This document shows positions 45,474 to 53,903 of a stretch of DNA of 64,000 nt, piece by piece. The stretch is from an uncultured Bacteroides sp. Its GTDB lineage: Bacteria > Bacteroidota > Bacteroidia > Bacteroidales > Bacteroidaceae. The notes under the pieces are model-generated. The model saw nothing but the letters and a program-made list of their open reading frames with translations. It did no database searches and had not been told where the DNA came from. The DNA lies in contig CALUFR010000017.1 in assembly GCA_944319875.1 (NCBI GenBank), forward strand, positions 28,520-92,519, written 5' to 3'. Made by a program: the position numbers and the translations under genes. The number at the start of each line of letters is the position of its first letter. Position 1 is the stretch's first letter.

Positions 45474-46229
45474 TTAAGGCTGCGTGGAAGCCATATTCTG
45501 ATGCAGGCGTTTCTGCTCTTCGATAAGCTTCATGTTCTCCTTGGCCCTGGATATGAAATCCTTCACCAGCACATGCTCCTTAAAGGAAAGAGAAGCTTTC
45601 TTCATAATGTCTTCTATGGCAGGAGTCATCACCGGATAGGGCAACGTGCTACACATCAGCATAAAGACGCAGGGACCCAATACATTCTCTGAGTTGTCCA
45701 CGATAAAACCTTTCACATACGCATCCATCACACGTGTCAGCGAATCGGCTTCCCGCTGCAACTGTTCATGAATATCGTCCAGTGCCACGCCGTCCAGCAC
45801 CATGCGGGCTTCTTTACGCTCCACTTCCTCCACAGCCAGCTCCATTGAGTTGCGCTTGTTGATAAAGTCATACAGTCTGTCGTTCAGCGGGGTTCCTCCG
45901 GCTTCCAGCTGCATATTCGCAATATCAACGTGGATGTGTCCGTCTTCAAGAACCAACGGCATCAGGCCCTCATCGCCCATATACAGGACAACAGCCCGCA
46001 CACTGTCCGCCTGTCCTTTCATCTTGAACAGACCATGCACCACCTCTGCCGAATCGACCGTCACCCAGTCACCGCTTTCCGTCAACGTCTTCAGATAGAG
46101 CATCTTTCCGTCAAGACTGGTTACCGACGAGTTGCCCTCTATCTTGTAACGCTTGCTGCACGAAGCAAACAACACGAGCAACAACATCAAAGAGAAAATG
46201 CAATTAACGCGCCTCTTGTTCATATTCAT
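45474..46229 (-). CDS. DUF4369 domain-containing lipoprotein
   Basis: About 250 residues. Lipoprotein signal (CIFSLMLLLVLFASC) then YKIEGNSSVTSLDGKMLYLKT and VVHGLFKMKGQADSVRAV, the beta-sandwich pattern of DUF4369, which in other proteins precedes a thioredoxin domain; here a helical C-terminal part with Lys/Glu replaces it and there is no CxxC. Start chosen at the Met at 46229 (or 46223), as the -7 box at 46259-46266 leaves little leader for the Met at 46241. Function unknown. Confidence 0.82.
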   Translation of the reverse strand: MNMNKRRVNCIFSLMLLLVLFASCSKRYKIEGNSSVTSLDGKMLYLKTLTESGDWVTVDSAEVVHGLFKMKGQADSVRAVVLYMGDEGLMPLVLEDGHIHVDIANMQLEAGGTPLNDRLYDFINKRNSMELAVEEVERKEARMVLDGVALDDIHEQLQREADSLTRVMDAYVKGFIVDNSENVLGPCVFMLMCSTLPYPVMTPAIEDIMKKASLSFKEHVLVKDFISRAKENMKLIEEQKRLHQNMASTQP

Positions 46230-46258
46230 GTAAAAATGCATTTAGGATTTACACGCCG

Positions 46259-46266
46259 CAAAGGTA
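46259..46266 (-). promoter_or_regulatory. -7 box of the DUF4369 gene
   Basis: Minus-strand TACCTTTG about 30 bases before the chosen start. Confidence 0.6.
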
Positions 46267-46319
46267 TTAATAATCCTTATAAAGAAAGAGGCAAGAAACG
46301 TATTTTCATTTGCTTTACG

Positions 46320-46327
46320 TATTTTTG
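46320..46327 (+). promoter_or_regulatory. -7 box of the sulfatase-maturase gene
   Basis: TATTTTTG, 35 bases before the ATG at 46363. Confidence 0.6.
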
Positions 46328-46362
46328 CACAACATTTATCTATAGACAGAAGAATAACGAAC

Positions 46363-47586
46363 ATGACGACATACGCACCTTTCGCCAAACCGCTCTACGT
46401 GATGCTGAAACCCGTGGGGGCCTTGTGCAACCTGGCTTGCGATTACTGCTATTATACAGAGAAGTCCAAGCTGTATCAGGGAAATCCCAGGCACGTGATG
46501 AGCGAAGAACTGCTGGAAAAGTTCATTGAGGAGTATATCAACTCGCAAACCATGCCTCAGGTGCTCTTCACCTGGCACGGAGGAGAAACGCTGATGCGCC
46601 CCATCGCTTTCTACAAGCGCGCCATGGAGCTGCAAAAGAAGTATGCCAACGGACGCACCATAGACAACTGCATACAGACGAACGGCACGCTGCTGACCGA
46701 TGAGTGGTGCCGCTTCTTCAAGGAAAACAACTGGTTGGTAGGCATCTCCATCGACGGTCCGCAGGAGTTTCACGACGAATACCGCCGCGACAAGCAGGGA
46801 CGCCCTTCCTTCCACAAAGTGATGCAAGGCATCAACCTGCTGAAAAAGCACGGAGTGGAATGGAACGGCATGGCGGTGGTGAACGACTACAACGCCGACT
46901 ACCCGGTGGAGTTTTACCGCTTCTTCAAGGAGATAGGTTGCCACTACATCCAGTTCGCTCCCATCGTAGAGCGCATCCTGCCTCACGATGACGGACGCCA
47001 TCTGGCCTCACCGGCCGATTATGAGGCTCCCTTGGCCGATTTCTCGGTCAGCCCCGAGCAATGGGGAAATTTCCTTTGCGGCCTGTTCGACGAATGGGTA
47101 AAAGAGGACGTAGGCACGTACTACATACAGATTTTCGACTCCACGCTGGCCAACTGGTGCGGCGAGCAGCCGGGCGTGTGCAGCATGGCGCGGACGTGCG
47201 GGCATGCCGGAGTGATGGAGTTCAACGGCGACGTCTATGCGTGCGACCACTTCGTCTTTCCTGAATACAAGCTGGGCAACATCTACCAACAGACACTGGT
47301 AGAAATGATGTACAGCGAACGTCAGCAGAACTTTGGCCGTGCCAAAGAAGACTCTTTGCCCCGCCAATGCAAAGAGTGCGAATGGCTCTTTGCCTGCAAT
47401 GGCGATTGCCCTAAAAACCGTTTTGCCCGTACAGCCGATGGCGAGCCGGGGTTGAACTACCTCTGCGCCGGATATCGCAAGTTCTTCGCCCACGTAGCGC
47501 CCTACATGGACTTCATGAAGCAGGAATACATGGCCAAGCGCGCACCTGCCAACGTGATGCAAGCGATAAAGGAAGGGAGGATATAA
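46363..47586 (+). CDS. Anaerobic sulfatase-maturating enzyme (radical SAM, anSME)
   Basis: Converts the active-site Ser or Cys of sulfatases to formylglycine without oxygen. 407 residues. Radical-SAM cluster motif CNLACDYC (Cys22, Cys26, Cys29) close to the N-terminus, TWHGGETLMRP (the GGE motif), TNGTLL, GISIDGP and, in the C-terminal SPASM region, seven or more Cys (CGHAGVMEFNGDVYACDH, QCKECEWLFACNGDCPKNR) for two auxiliary clusters. These features and length match the Bacteroides enzyme shown to mature Ser- and Cys-type sulfatases. The Ser-type sulfatase at 3434-4921 is a predicted client. Confidence 0.94.
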   Translation: MTTYAPFAKPLYVMLKPVGALCNLACDYCYYTEKSKLYQGNPRHVMSEELLEKFIEEYINSQTMPQVLFTWHGGETLMRPIAFYKRAMELQKKYANGRTIDNCIQTNGTLLTDEWCRFFKENNWLVGISIDGPQEFHDEYRRDKQGRPSFHKVMQGINLLKKHGVEWNGMAVVNDYNADYPVEFYRFFKEIGCHYIQFAPIVERILPHDDGRHLASPADYEAPLADFSVSPEQWGNFLCGLFDEWVKEDVGTYYIQIFDSTLANWCGEQPGVCSMARTCGHAGVMEFNGDVYACDHFVFPEYKLGNIYQQTLVEMMYSERQQNFGRAKEDSLPRQCKECEWLFACNGDCPKNRFARTADGEPGLNYLCAGYRKFFAHVAPYMDFMKQEYMAKRAPANVMQAIKEGRI

Positions 47587-47609
47587 ACAAGTAAAAAGGG
47601 AATTTAGCG

Positions 47610-47743
47610 GGGCTTTGCCCCGAAAGGAGTTAAATGGAGTTAGAAGGAGTTATGCCTTCGGCAGGAGTTAAAAGCCAATACCTTTGACGTAATCGCCGGA
47701 CCAACTATCGGCCTCTAACTCCCTCTAACTCCCTCTAACTCCT
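47610..47743. repeat. Inverted array of GGAGTTA/TAACTCC repeats before the S46 genes
   Basis: Left part (47624-47652) has three GGAGTTA motifs (AAGGAGTTAAATGGAGTTAG, then AAGGAGTTA); a further GCAGGAGTTA follows. Right part (47714-47743) is three copies of CTCTAACTCC in a row, the reverse complement. A hairpin GCGGGGCTTTGCCCCG precedes at 47607-47622. Together they can fold into a long stem with a loop of about 60 nt. No gene lies in the 190-base gap. Confidence 0.75.
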
Positions 47744-47776
47744 GAAAAATAAATTATCATTTAATATTAAATAATT

Positions 47777-49936
47777 ATGAACATCAAAAAGTATCTCGCC
47801 GCGGCACTGGCCGCAGCATTCACCTTCTCGGCACAGGCTGATGAAGGCATGTGGTTGCTCCAACTCCTGAAGCAACAAAACTCCATCGACCTGATGAAGA
47901 AGCAAGGCTTAAAGTTGGAAGCCGACGACATTTACAATACCAATGGCGTGTCACTGAAAGACGCCGTGGGCATCTTCGGTGGGGGATGCACGGGTGAAAT
48001 CATCTCGCCCGAAGGCCTCATTCTGACCAATCACCATTGTGGATACTCCTCCATCCAGCAACACAGCAGCGTGGAGCACGACTATCTGACAGACGGTTTC
48101 TGGGCCATGAAGCGCAGTGAGGAACTGCCCACACCGGGCTTAAAGTTCCGCTTCGTGCACCGCATCGTGGACATCACCGACCTGGTGAACGCCAAAATCA
48201 AGGCGGGCGAAGTAGACGAATACCAAGCCATGACCCGTCCCTTCCTCGCCAAGCTGGCCAAGGCTGAATTGGAGAAGAGCGATCTGAAGGGCAAACCGGG
48301 CATCGAACCCTTGGCACTCCCCTTCTATGCCGGAAACAAGTATTACCTTATTTATTATAAAGTGTACAGCGACGTCCGCATGGTAGCCGCTCCGCCCTCG
48401 AGCATAGGCAAGTTCGGTGGAGAGACGGACAACTGGATGTGGCCGCGCCACACGGGTGACTTCTCCATCTTCCGCATCTATGCAGACAAAAACGGAGAGC
48501 CGGCCGAATACAGTGCCGACAACGTCCCCCTGAAGACACCCAAGTACCTCCCCATCTCTATCAAGGGACTGGACGAGGGCGACTATGCCATGATCATGGG
48601 CTTCCCCGGCTCAACCGAACGCTATCTGACACAAAGCGAGGTGAAGCAGATGATGACCGCACAGAACCAAGCCATGATAGACATGCGCACCGTCTACCTC
48701 GACGTGCTAAAGAAGCACATGGCCGAGAGTGACAAGATCCGCATCCAATACGCCAACAAGTTCGCCGGAAGCAGCAACTATTGGAAAAACTCCATCGGCA
48801 TGAACAAGGCCATCGTGGACAACAATGTGTTGGGCACCAAGGCCGAGCAGGAGAAACGCTTTGCCCAGTTTGCCGCAGGCAAGTCCGAATATGAAGGCGT
48901 GGTAAGCAAAATAGACGCCATCGTGGAGAAAGCGACACCTCTGATGCGCCGCTATATGTACATCGCCGAAGGCCTGGGCCGCACCATCGAATTCGGATGC
49001 CCGCCTGCCCTGATGGACAAACTCAAAGAAGCCATCGAGACGAAGAACGATTCCCTGCTCGAGGCCTCGAAGAAGCTGCTCGAAAAGAGCTTCGAAAGCA
49101 TCTACAACAAGGACTACGATAAGGAAGTGGACCGCGCCGTGGCCCTCGCCATGCTCCCTGCACTGGCTAAAGCCCTCAGCCCCGAAGAGCTGCCCGCCCT
49201 CTACCGCACCATACGCGACGAATACAAGGGTGACTATGAAGCTTACGTCAACGACCTCTTCGACCGCTCCATCTTCTCCAGCCGCGAGAACCTCGACAAA
49301 TTCCTCCGCAAGCCTACCGTGAAGGCCATCGACCGCGATCTCGCCACCGCCTACAGCCGTGCCAAGCTTGACGCCTTGGCTGAAGCATCCAAGGCTTTGG
49401 CCGAAGCCAACAAAGGCATTGACCTCCTGCACAAGGCTTACGTACGCGGACTGAACGAGATGAAACTCCCCGTGCCTTCCTATCCCGACGCCAACTTCAC
49501 CATCCGCCTGACCTACGGCAACGTGAAGTCCTACAATCCCAAGGACGGTGTGCACTACAAGTTCTTCACCACTACGGACGGCATCCTGGAGAAGGAAGAT
49601 CCCGAGAACCCCGAGTTCGTCGTGCCCGCCAAGCTGAAAGAGCTCATCCAAAAGAAAGACTTCGGACGCTATGCCATGGCCGACGGCACCATGCCCGTCT
49701 GCTTCCTGACGACGAACGACATCACCGGCGGAAACTCCGGCTCGCCCGTCATCAATGGTGAAGGAAACTTGATAGGCTGTGCCTTCGACGGCAACTGGGA
49801 GTCCCTGAGCGGTGATATCAACTTCGACAACAACCTGCAACGTTGCATCGCACTGGACATCCGCTATATGCTCTTCATCCTCGACAAGCTGGGCGGATGC
49901 AGCCACCTCATCAACGAGATGACCATTATCGAATAA
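47777..49936 (+). CDS. S46 family dipeptidyl-peptidase, DPP7-like
   Basis: Periplasmic/surface serine exopeptidase releasing dipeptides from N-termini. 719 residues; signal peptide 1-21 then DEGMW, the standard S46 mature start. Trypsin-fold triad: His in TNHHCGY (about 86-87), Asp in [14 protein letters not shown], Ser654 in GNSGSP. Eighteen residues after that Ser the sequence reads FDGN, i.e. Gly at the position that is Gly in DPP7 (hydrophobic P1) and Arg in DPP11. This predicts hydrophobic-residue preference. First of two tandem paralogues, 30 bases apart. Confidence 0.9.
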   Translation: MNIKKYLAAALAAAFTFSAQADEGMWLLQLLKQQNSIDLMKKQGLKLEADDIYNTNGVSLKDAVGIFGGGCTGEIISPEGLILTNHHCGYSSIQQHSSVEHDYLTDGFWAMKRSEELPTPGLKFRFVHRIVDITDLVNAKIKAGEVDEYQAMTRPFLAKLAKAELEKSDLKGKPGIEPLALPFYAGNKYYLIYYKVYSDVRMVAAPPSSIGKFGGETDNWMWPRHTGDFSIFRIYADKNGEPAEYSADNVPLKTPKYLPISIKGLDEGDYAMIMGFPGSTERYLTQSEVKQMMTAQNQAMIDMRTVYLDVLKKHMAESDKIRIQYANKFAGSSNYWKNSIGMNKAIVDNNVLGTKAEQEKRFAQFAAGKSEYEGVVSKIDAIVEKATPLMRRYMYIAEGLGRTIEFGCPPALMDKLKEAIETKNDSLLEASKKLLEKSFESIYNKDYDKEVDRAVALAMLPALAKALSPEELPALYRTIRDEYKGDYEAYVNDLFDRSIFSSRENLDKFLRKPTVKAIDRDLATAYSRAKLDALAEASKALAEANKGIDLLHKAYVRGLNEMKLPVPSYPDANFTIRLTYGNVKSYNPKDGVHYKFFTTTDGILEKEDPENPEFVVPAKLKELIQKKDFGRYAMADGTMPVCFLTTNDITGGNSGSPVINGEGNLIGCAFDGNWESLSGDINFDNNLQRCIALDIRYMLFILDKLGGCSHLINEMTIIE

Positions 49937-49966
49937 GAGTCACAGAAAACCAACAGACATTGTGAT

Positions 49967-52132
49967 ATGAAAAGACTATTCATAGCCGCCCTCGTGGCGG
50001 CTTCGGTCCTCCCCGCCGCACGCGCCGACGAAGGGATGTGGATGCTGACCGACTTGAAGCAGCAGAACGAGGCGGCCATGCGTGAATTAGGGCTGCTTAT
50101 CCCCGTGGATTCCATCTATAATCCCGACGGGATCGCACTGAAAGACGCCGTAGTTCACTTCGGCCGCGGATGCACAGGTGAGGTCATCTCGGCAGAAGGC
50201 CTCGTGCTGACAAACCACCACTGCGGCTACGGAGCCATCCAGCAGCACAGCAGCGTGGATCACGACTACCTGACAGACGGCTTCTGGGCCATGAAACGCA
50301 GTGAGGAACTGCCCTGCGAGGGACTCACCGTGACTTTCATCGACCGCATACTGGACGTTACCTCATTCGTGGAGGAACAACTCCGGAAGGATTCCGATCC
50401 GCAGGGGACGAACTATCTCTCGCCCAAGTACCTGCGTACCGTGGCCGAACGCTTTGCCCTGGCCGAAGGAATCGACCTGGGTCCCGGCGAGACGATGGAG
50501 TTGAAGGCCTTCTACGGCGGAAACAAGTACTACGTCTTCCTGAAGAAAACGTACAGCGACATCCGCATGGTGGGTGCGCCTCCATCAAGCATCGGCAAGT
50601 TCGGTGCCGACACGGACAACTGGATGTGGCCCCGTCACACGGGTGACTTCTCCCTCTTCCGCATCTACGCTGACGCCGACGGAAACCCTGCCCCCTACTC
50701 CGCCTCCAACGTTCCCCTGCGTGTGAAACGCCACTTGCGCATCAGCCTCCGGGGATATCGCGAGGGCGACTTTGCCTTCGTCATGGGTTTCCCCGGACGC
50801 AACTGGCGCTACATGACGTCTGATGAGGTAGAAGAGCGCATGCAGACCACTAACTTCATGCGCCACCACGTACGCGGTGCCCGCCAACAAGTGTTGATGG
50901 AGCAGATGCTGAAAGATGATGCCGTGCGTATCCATTACGCCAGCAAGTACGCCTCCAGCGCCAACTACTGGAAGAATGCCATCGGCATGAACGAAGGTCT
51001 TCTGCGCCTCCACGTGCTCGACACGAAACGCGCCCAGCAGGAAGCCTTGCTGGAGCGGGGACGCCAGTTGGGAGATACCTCCTACCAGGCTGCCTTCGAC
51101 CGCATCCACTCGATCGTGGAAAAACGCCGCCCCGCCCTCTACCATCAGCAGGCCATCCAGGAAGCCCTGGTGACGGCTCTCGACTTCATGCGCATCCCCA
51201 ATACCGCCGCCCTCGTCACCGCCCTCAAGAGTAAGGACAAGGAAGCCATTCGGGAAGCGACGGACAGCTTGCGCCGTGCCGCCGACAAGTATTTTGCCTC
51301 CGTTCCCTTCCCCGAAGTGGAGAGACTCGTAGGCAAGGAGATGCTGCGCACCTACGCCAAGTATATCCCCGCAGACCAGCGCATCGGCATCTTCCAGGTG
51401 ATAGACAAGCGTTTCAAAGGCGACACGGACAAGTTCATCGATGCCTGCTTCGAATACTCCATCTTCGGTAGCCGCGAGAACTTTGACAAGTTTATCCGCA
51501 AACCCAAGCTCTACCGCCTGACCGGCGACTGGATGATCGTCTTCAAATACTCCATCACCGATGGCCTGCTGCAGACCGCTATCGCCATGATGGACGCCAA
51601 CCGTGATTACAACGCAGCCCACAAGACGTGGGTGAAAGGCATGACGGACATGCGCCGGGCCAACGGACAGGCTATCTATCCCGACGCCAACTCCACCCTG
51701 CGCCTCACCTATGGCAAAGTGGCTTCCTATGAACCGGCAGACGGTGCCGTGTATGACTACCAGACCACCCTCGACGGCGTCATGCAAAAGGAAGATCCGG
51801 AGAACTGGGAGTTCGTCGTACCCGATCGTCTGAAGCAGCTTTGGCGTGCGAAGGACTACGGTCGCTATGCCCTGCCCGACGGTCGCATGCCCGTATGCTT
51901 CATCGTTGACACGGACAACACCGGTGGAAACTCCGGCAGCCCTGTGTTCAACGCGCAAGGCGAACTCATCGGCACCGCCTTCGACCGCAACTATGAGGGA
52001 CTGACGGGCGACATCGCCTTCCGCCCCTCTTCGCAACGTGCCGCCTGCGTGGACATACGCTATACTTTATTTATTATAGAGAAATACGCCGGTGCTTCGC
52101 ACCTCATCGACGAATTGGACATTGTGGAGTGA
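49967..52132 (+). CDS. S46 family dipeptidyl-peptidase, DPP11-like (Asp/Glu-specific)
   Basis: 721 residues. Signal peptide about 1-20 (ending PAARA) then DEGMW. Triad regions [21 protein letters not shown] and GNSGSP (Ser656). The residue 18 after the Ser is Arg (FDRN), matching the Arg that gives DPP11 its acidic P1 preference in Porphyromonas. It is therefore expected to complement the upstream DPP7-like enzyme. Family membership is certain; specificity is inferred from one residue. Confidence 0.9.
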   Translation: MKRLFIAALVAASVLPAARADEGMWMLTDLKQQNEAAMRELGLLIPVDSIYNPDGIALKDAVVHFGRGCTGEVISAEGLVLTNHHCGYGAIQQHSSVDHDYLTDGFWAMKRSEELPCEGLTVTFIDRILDVTSFVEEQLRKDSDPQGTNYLSPKYLRTVAERFALAEGIDLGPGETMELKAFYGGNKYYVFLKKTYSDIRMVGAPPSSIGKFGADTDNWMWPRHTGDFSLFRIYADADGNPAPYSASNVPLRVKRHLRISLRGYREGDFAFVMGFPGRNWRYMTSDEVEERMQTTNFMRHHVRGARQQVLMEQMLKDDAVRIHYASKYASSANYWKNAIGMNEGLLRLHVLDTKRAQQEALLERGRQLGDTSYQAAFDRIHSIVEKRRPALYHQQAIQEALVTALDFMRIPNTAALVTALKSKDKEAIREATDSLRRAADKYFASVPFPEVERLVGKEMLRTYAKYIPADQRIGIFQVIDKRFKGDTDKFIDACFEYSIFGSRENFDKFIRKPKLYRLTGDWMIVFKYSITDGLLQTAIAMMDANRDYNAAHKTWVKGMTDMRRANGQAIYPDANSTLRLTYGKVASYEPADGAVYDYQTTLDGVMQKEDPENWEFVVPDRLKQLWRAKDYGRYALPDGRMPVCFIVDTDNTGGNSGSPVFNAQGELIGTAFDRNYEGLTGDIAFRPSSQRAACVDIRYTLFIIEKYAGASHLIDELDIVE

Positions 52133-52178
52133 ACCCAAACGATGCGCCGGTTGTTAACACATGATCAAGACATCAATT

Positions 52179-52481
52179 ATGGAAAGATTTACAGAACTGA
52201 TCAACAATACCGCAGAGCCCATACTGGTAGATTTCTATGCCACGTGGTGCGGCCCCTGTAAGATGATGCACCCCGTCTTGGAGAACGTCAAGGCCCGTGT
52301 GGGCGACAAAGCACGTATCGTCAAGATAGACGTGGACGAACAACAGGGGTTGGCCATGCAATACGGCATCCAGGCTGTTCCCACACTGATGCTATTCAAA
52401 GGCGGGAAGCAGGTGTGGCGGCAGTCGGGTGTGGTGCAAAGCAACGAGTTGGTCGGGTTGATTGAAAGATATCAGATGTGA
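52179..52481 (+). CDS. trxA: Thioredoxin, cytosolic
   Basis: About 100 residues from the ATG at 52179 (a Met at 52161 is also in frame). Classic fold: PILVDFYATWCGPCKMMHPVL with the CGPC redox site, then IVKIDVDEQQGLAMQYGIQAVPTLMLFKGGK with the cis-Pro. No signal peptide, so a general cytosolic disulfide reductase. 46 bases after the S46 gene. Confidence 0.94.
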   Translation: MERFTELINNTAEPILVDFYATWCGPCKMMHPVLENVKARVGDKARIVKIDVDEQQGLAMQYGIQAVPTLMLFKGGKQVWRQSGVVQSNELVGLIERYQM

Positions 52482-52515
52482 TGTATTAAGTATTATTAAT
52501 CAATTCTCCATTATT

Positions 52516-52929
52516 ATGAAGAAGTTATTGCTTACCCTGGCCCTGGCGGCCACCACCCTCTTCGGCTATGCCCAGGAGGTGATTGTGATGGACAAGGCTC
52601 TGTTCATCGAGAAAGTGTTCGATTATGAAAACAGCAAGGAATGGAAATACAAGGGAGACAAGCCTGCCATCATCGACCTCTACGCCGATTGGTGTGGACC
52701 TTGCCGCAGGGTGGCTCCCATCATGAAAGAACTGGCCCAAGAATATGCCGGGAAAATCACGATCTACAAAGTAAACGTAGACAAACAAAGAGAGCTTGCC
52801 GCCCTGTTCAACGCCACCAGCATCCCTCTCTTCGTGTTCATCCCCATGAAGGAGCAGCCACAGCTGATGGCCGGAGCAGCCGATAAGGCTACATTCAAGA
52901 AAGCCATCAACGAGTTCCTGCTGAAGTAA
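52516..52929 (+). CDS. Thioredoxin-like protein with signal peptide (periplasmic)
   Basis: 137 residues from the ATG at 52516, which starts a good signal peptide (MKKLLLTLALAATTLFGYAQ); the longer frame from 52462 would overlap trxA and hide it. Redox site YADWCGPCRRVAPIM, then IYKVNVDKQRELAALFNATSIPLFVFIP with cis-Pro. Likely an envelope thiol-disulfide protein, and the pairing with cytosolic trxA suggests one transcript. Strong terminator follows. Confidence 0.9.
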   Translation: MKKLLLTLALAATTLFGYAQEVIVMDKALFIEKVFDYENSKEWKYKGDKPAIIDLYADWCGPCRRVAPIMKELAQEYAGKITIYKVNVDKQRELAALFNATSIPLFVFIPMKEQPQLMAGAADKATFKKAINEFLLK

Positions 52930-52950
52930 GCTCAGATACTGTTAGAACAG

Positions 52951-52990
52951 AAAACTCCGGCACTTGCAGGCAAATGCCGGAGTTTTCTAT
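52951..52990. terminator. Bidirectional terminator
   Basis: Perfect 12-bp arms AAAACTCCGGCA (52951-52962) and TGCCGGAGTTTT (52975-52986), 12-nt loop, between convergent thioredoxin and PHP genes; A/T-rich ends work in both directions. Confidence 0.9.
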
Positions 52991-53014
52991 ATACATACCT
53001 CAACAGAGAACGTT

Positions 53015-53887
53015 TTATAGCGGACTCTCCACCCATTGTCCGCCCCGAAGCCGCATGACGGATGTAAAACCCGCGCGACGCAGCGCACGGAAGGCCTCGG
53101 TCATGCCACTGGCAATGCGTTCGGGATAATGGGCGTCGCTGTTCACCTGCACACGGATACCCAACTCACGGAGCAACGGGAAATAGCGCTCGCCGGGATA
53201 AAAGACGCCCAGTCCTTCGTAAGCTTTCGTGTTAATCTCCACCTGATAACCGCGACGGGCTACCTCGGCAAAATAATCGCGCACAAGGCGGTCGTACCAC
53301 GGTTCTTCTAGAATGCCGGGGCGGCAATAGGCGGCGTTGTAATGGATCTTGTCGGCATGGCCCACGATGTCGAAGCCGCCCAGCTCCAACATGCGATGGG
53401 AACGTTCATAATAGAGACGCACCACACGCTCCACGTCACCCCGGAAGTGCTTTTCGACCATCTGCCGGAACTTGTCGGCAGGCGAATCGGAATCGACCAC
53501 ACGCCCTTCATCGTCATAGAGCAGATGGACGGACCCGATGCGGTAGTCCAACGGCAAGCAGCGGAAGCATTCGGAAGCGGGATTACTCTCTTCGTTCAGA
53601 TAATCAATTTCCAGCCCAATATACAGTTCAATGCGTCCGGCATATTTTTCCTTCAGACGGCGGAACTCAGCCAGGTAGTCGTCCATGCGGTCCCATTCCA
53701 TCGTCCACGCTGTCGGAAAAGGCAACGGAGCGTGCGAGGAAAAGCCGTAGGACGTGAAGCCATGGCTCAAGGCAAAGCGTACAAAGTCCTCCATGCCGGC
53801 ACGGCCGTCACAATAAAGAGAGTGGCTGTGATAGTTAGAGATACCAGCCTGACAAACATCGGTTATCGGTTTCATAAATACATTCAT
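53015..53887 (-). CDS. PHP-domain histidinol-phosphatase family protein
   Basis: 290 residues (or 286 from the Met at 53875). PHP metal motifs: NYHSHSLYCDGR, SSHAPLP, GLEIDY, GSVHLL, DIVGHADKI, EINTKAY and NSDAHYPERI. The family hydrolyses histidinol phosphate in histidine synthesis; no his genes are near, so other phosphoester substrates are possible. Convergent with the thioredoxin genes. Confidence 0.9.
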   Translation of the reverse strand: MNVFMKPITDVCQAGISNYHSHSLYCDGRAGMEDFVRFALSHGFTSYGFSSHAPLPFPTAWTMEWDRMDDYLAEFRRLKEKYAGRIELYIGLEIDYLNEESNPASECFRCLPLDYRIGSVHLLYDDEGRVVDSDSPADKFRQMVEKHFRGDVERVVRLYYERSHRMLELGGFDIVGHADKIHYNAAYCRPGILEEPWYDRLVRDYFAEVARRGYQVEINTKAYEGLGVFYPGERYFPLLRELGIRVQVNSDAHYPERIASGMTEAFRALRRAGFTSVMRLRGGQWVESPL

Positions 53888-53903
53888 TCCAATAGGTTCT
53901 ATC

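Noticed and set aside
48707-49906. 399-codon frame antisense to the DPP7-like gene
   Set aside because: A by-product of the GC-rich codon pattern of the S46 gene; the same appears antisense to the second copy (50585-52036).
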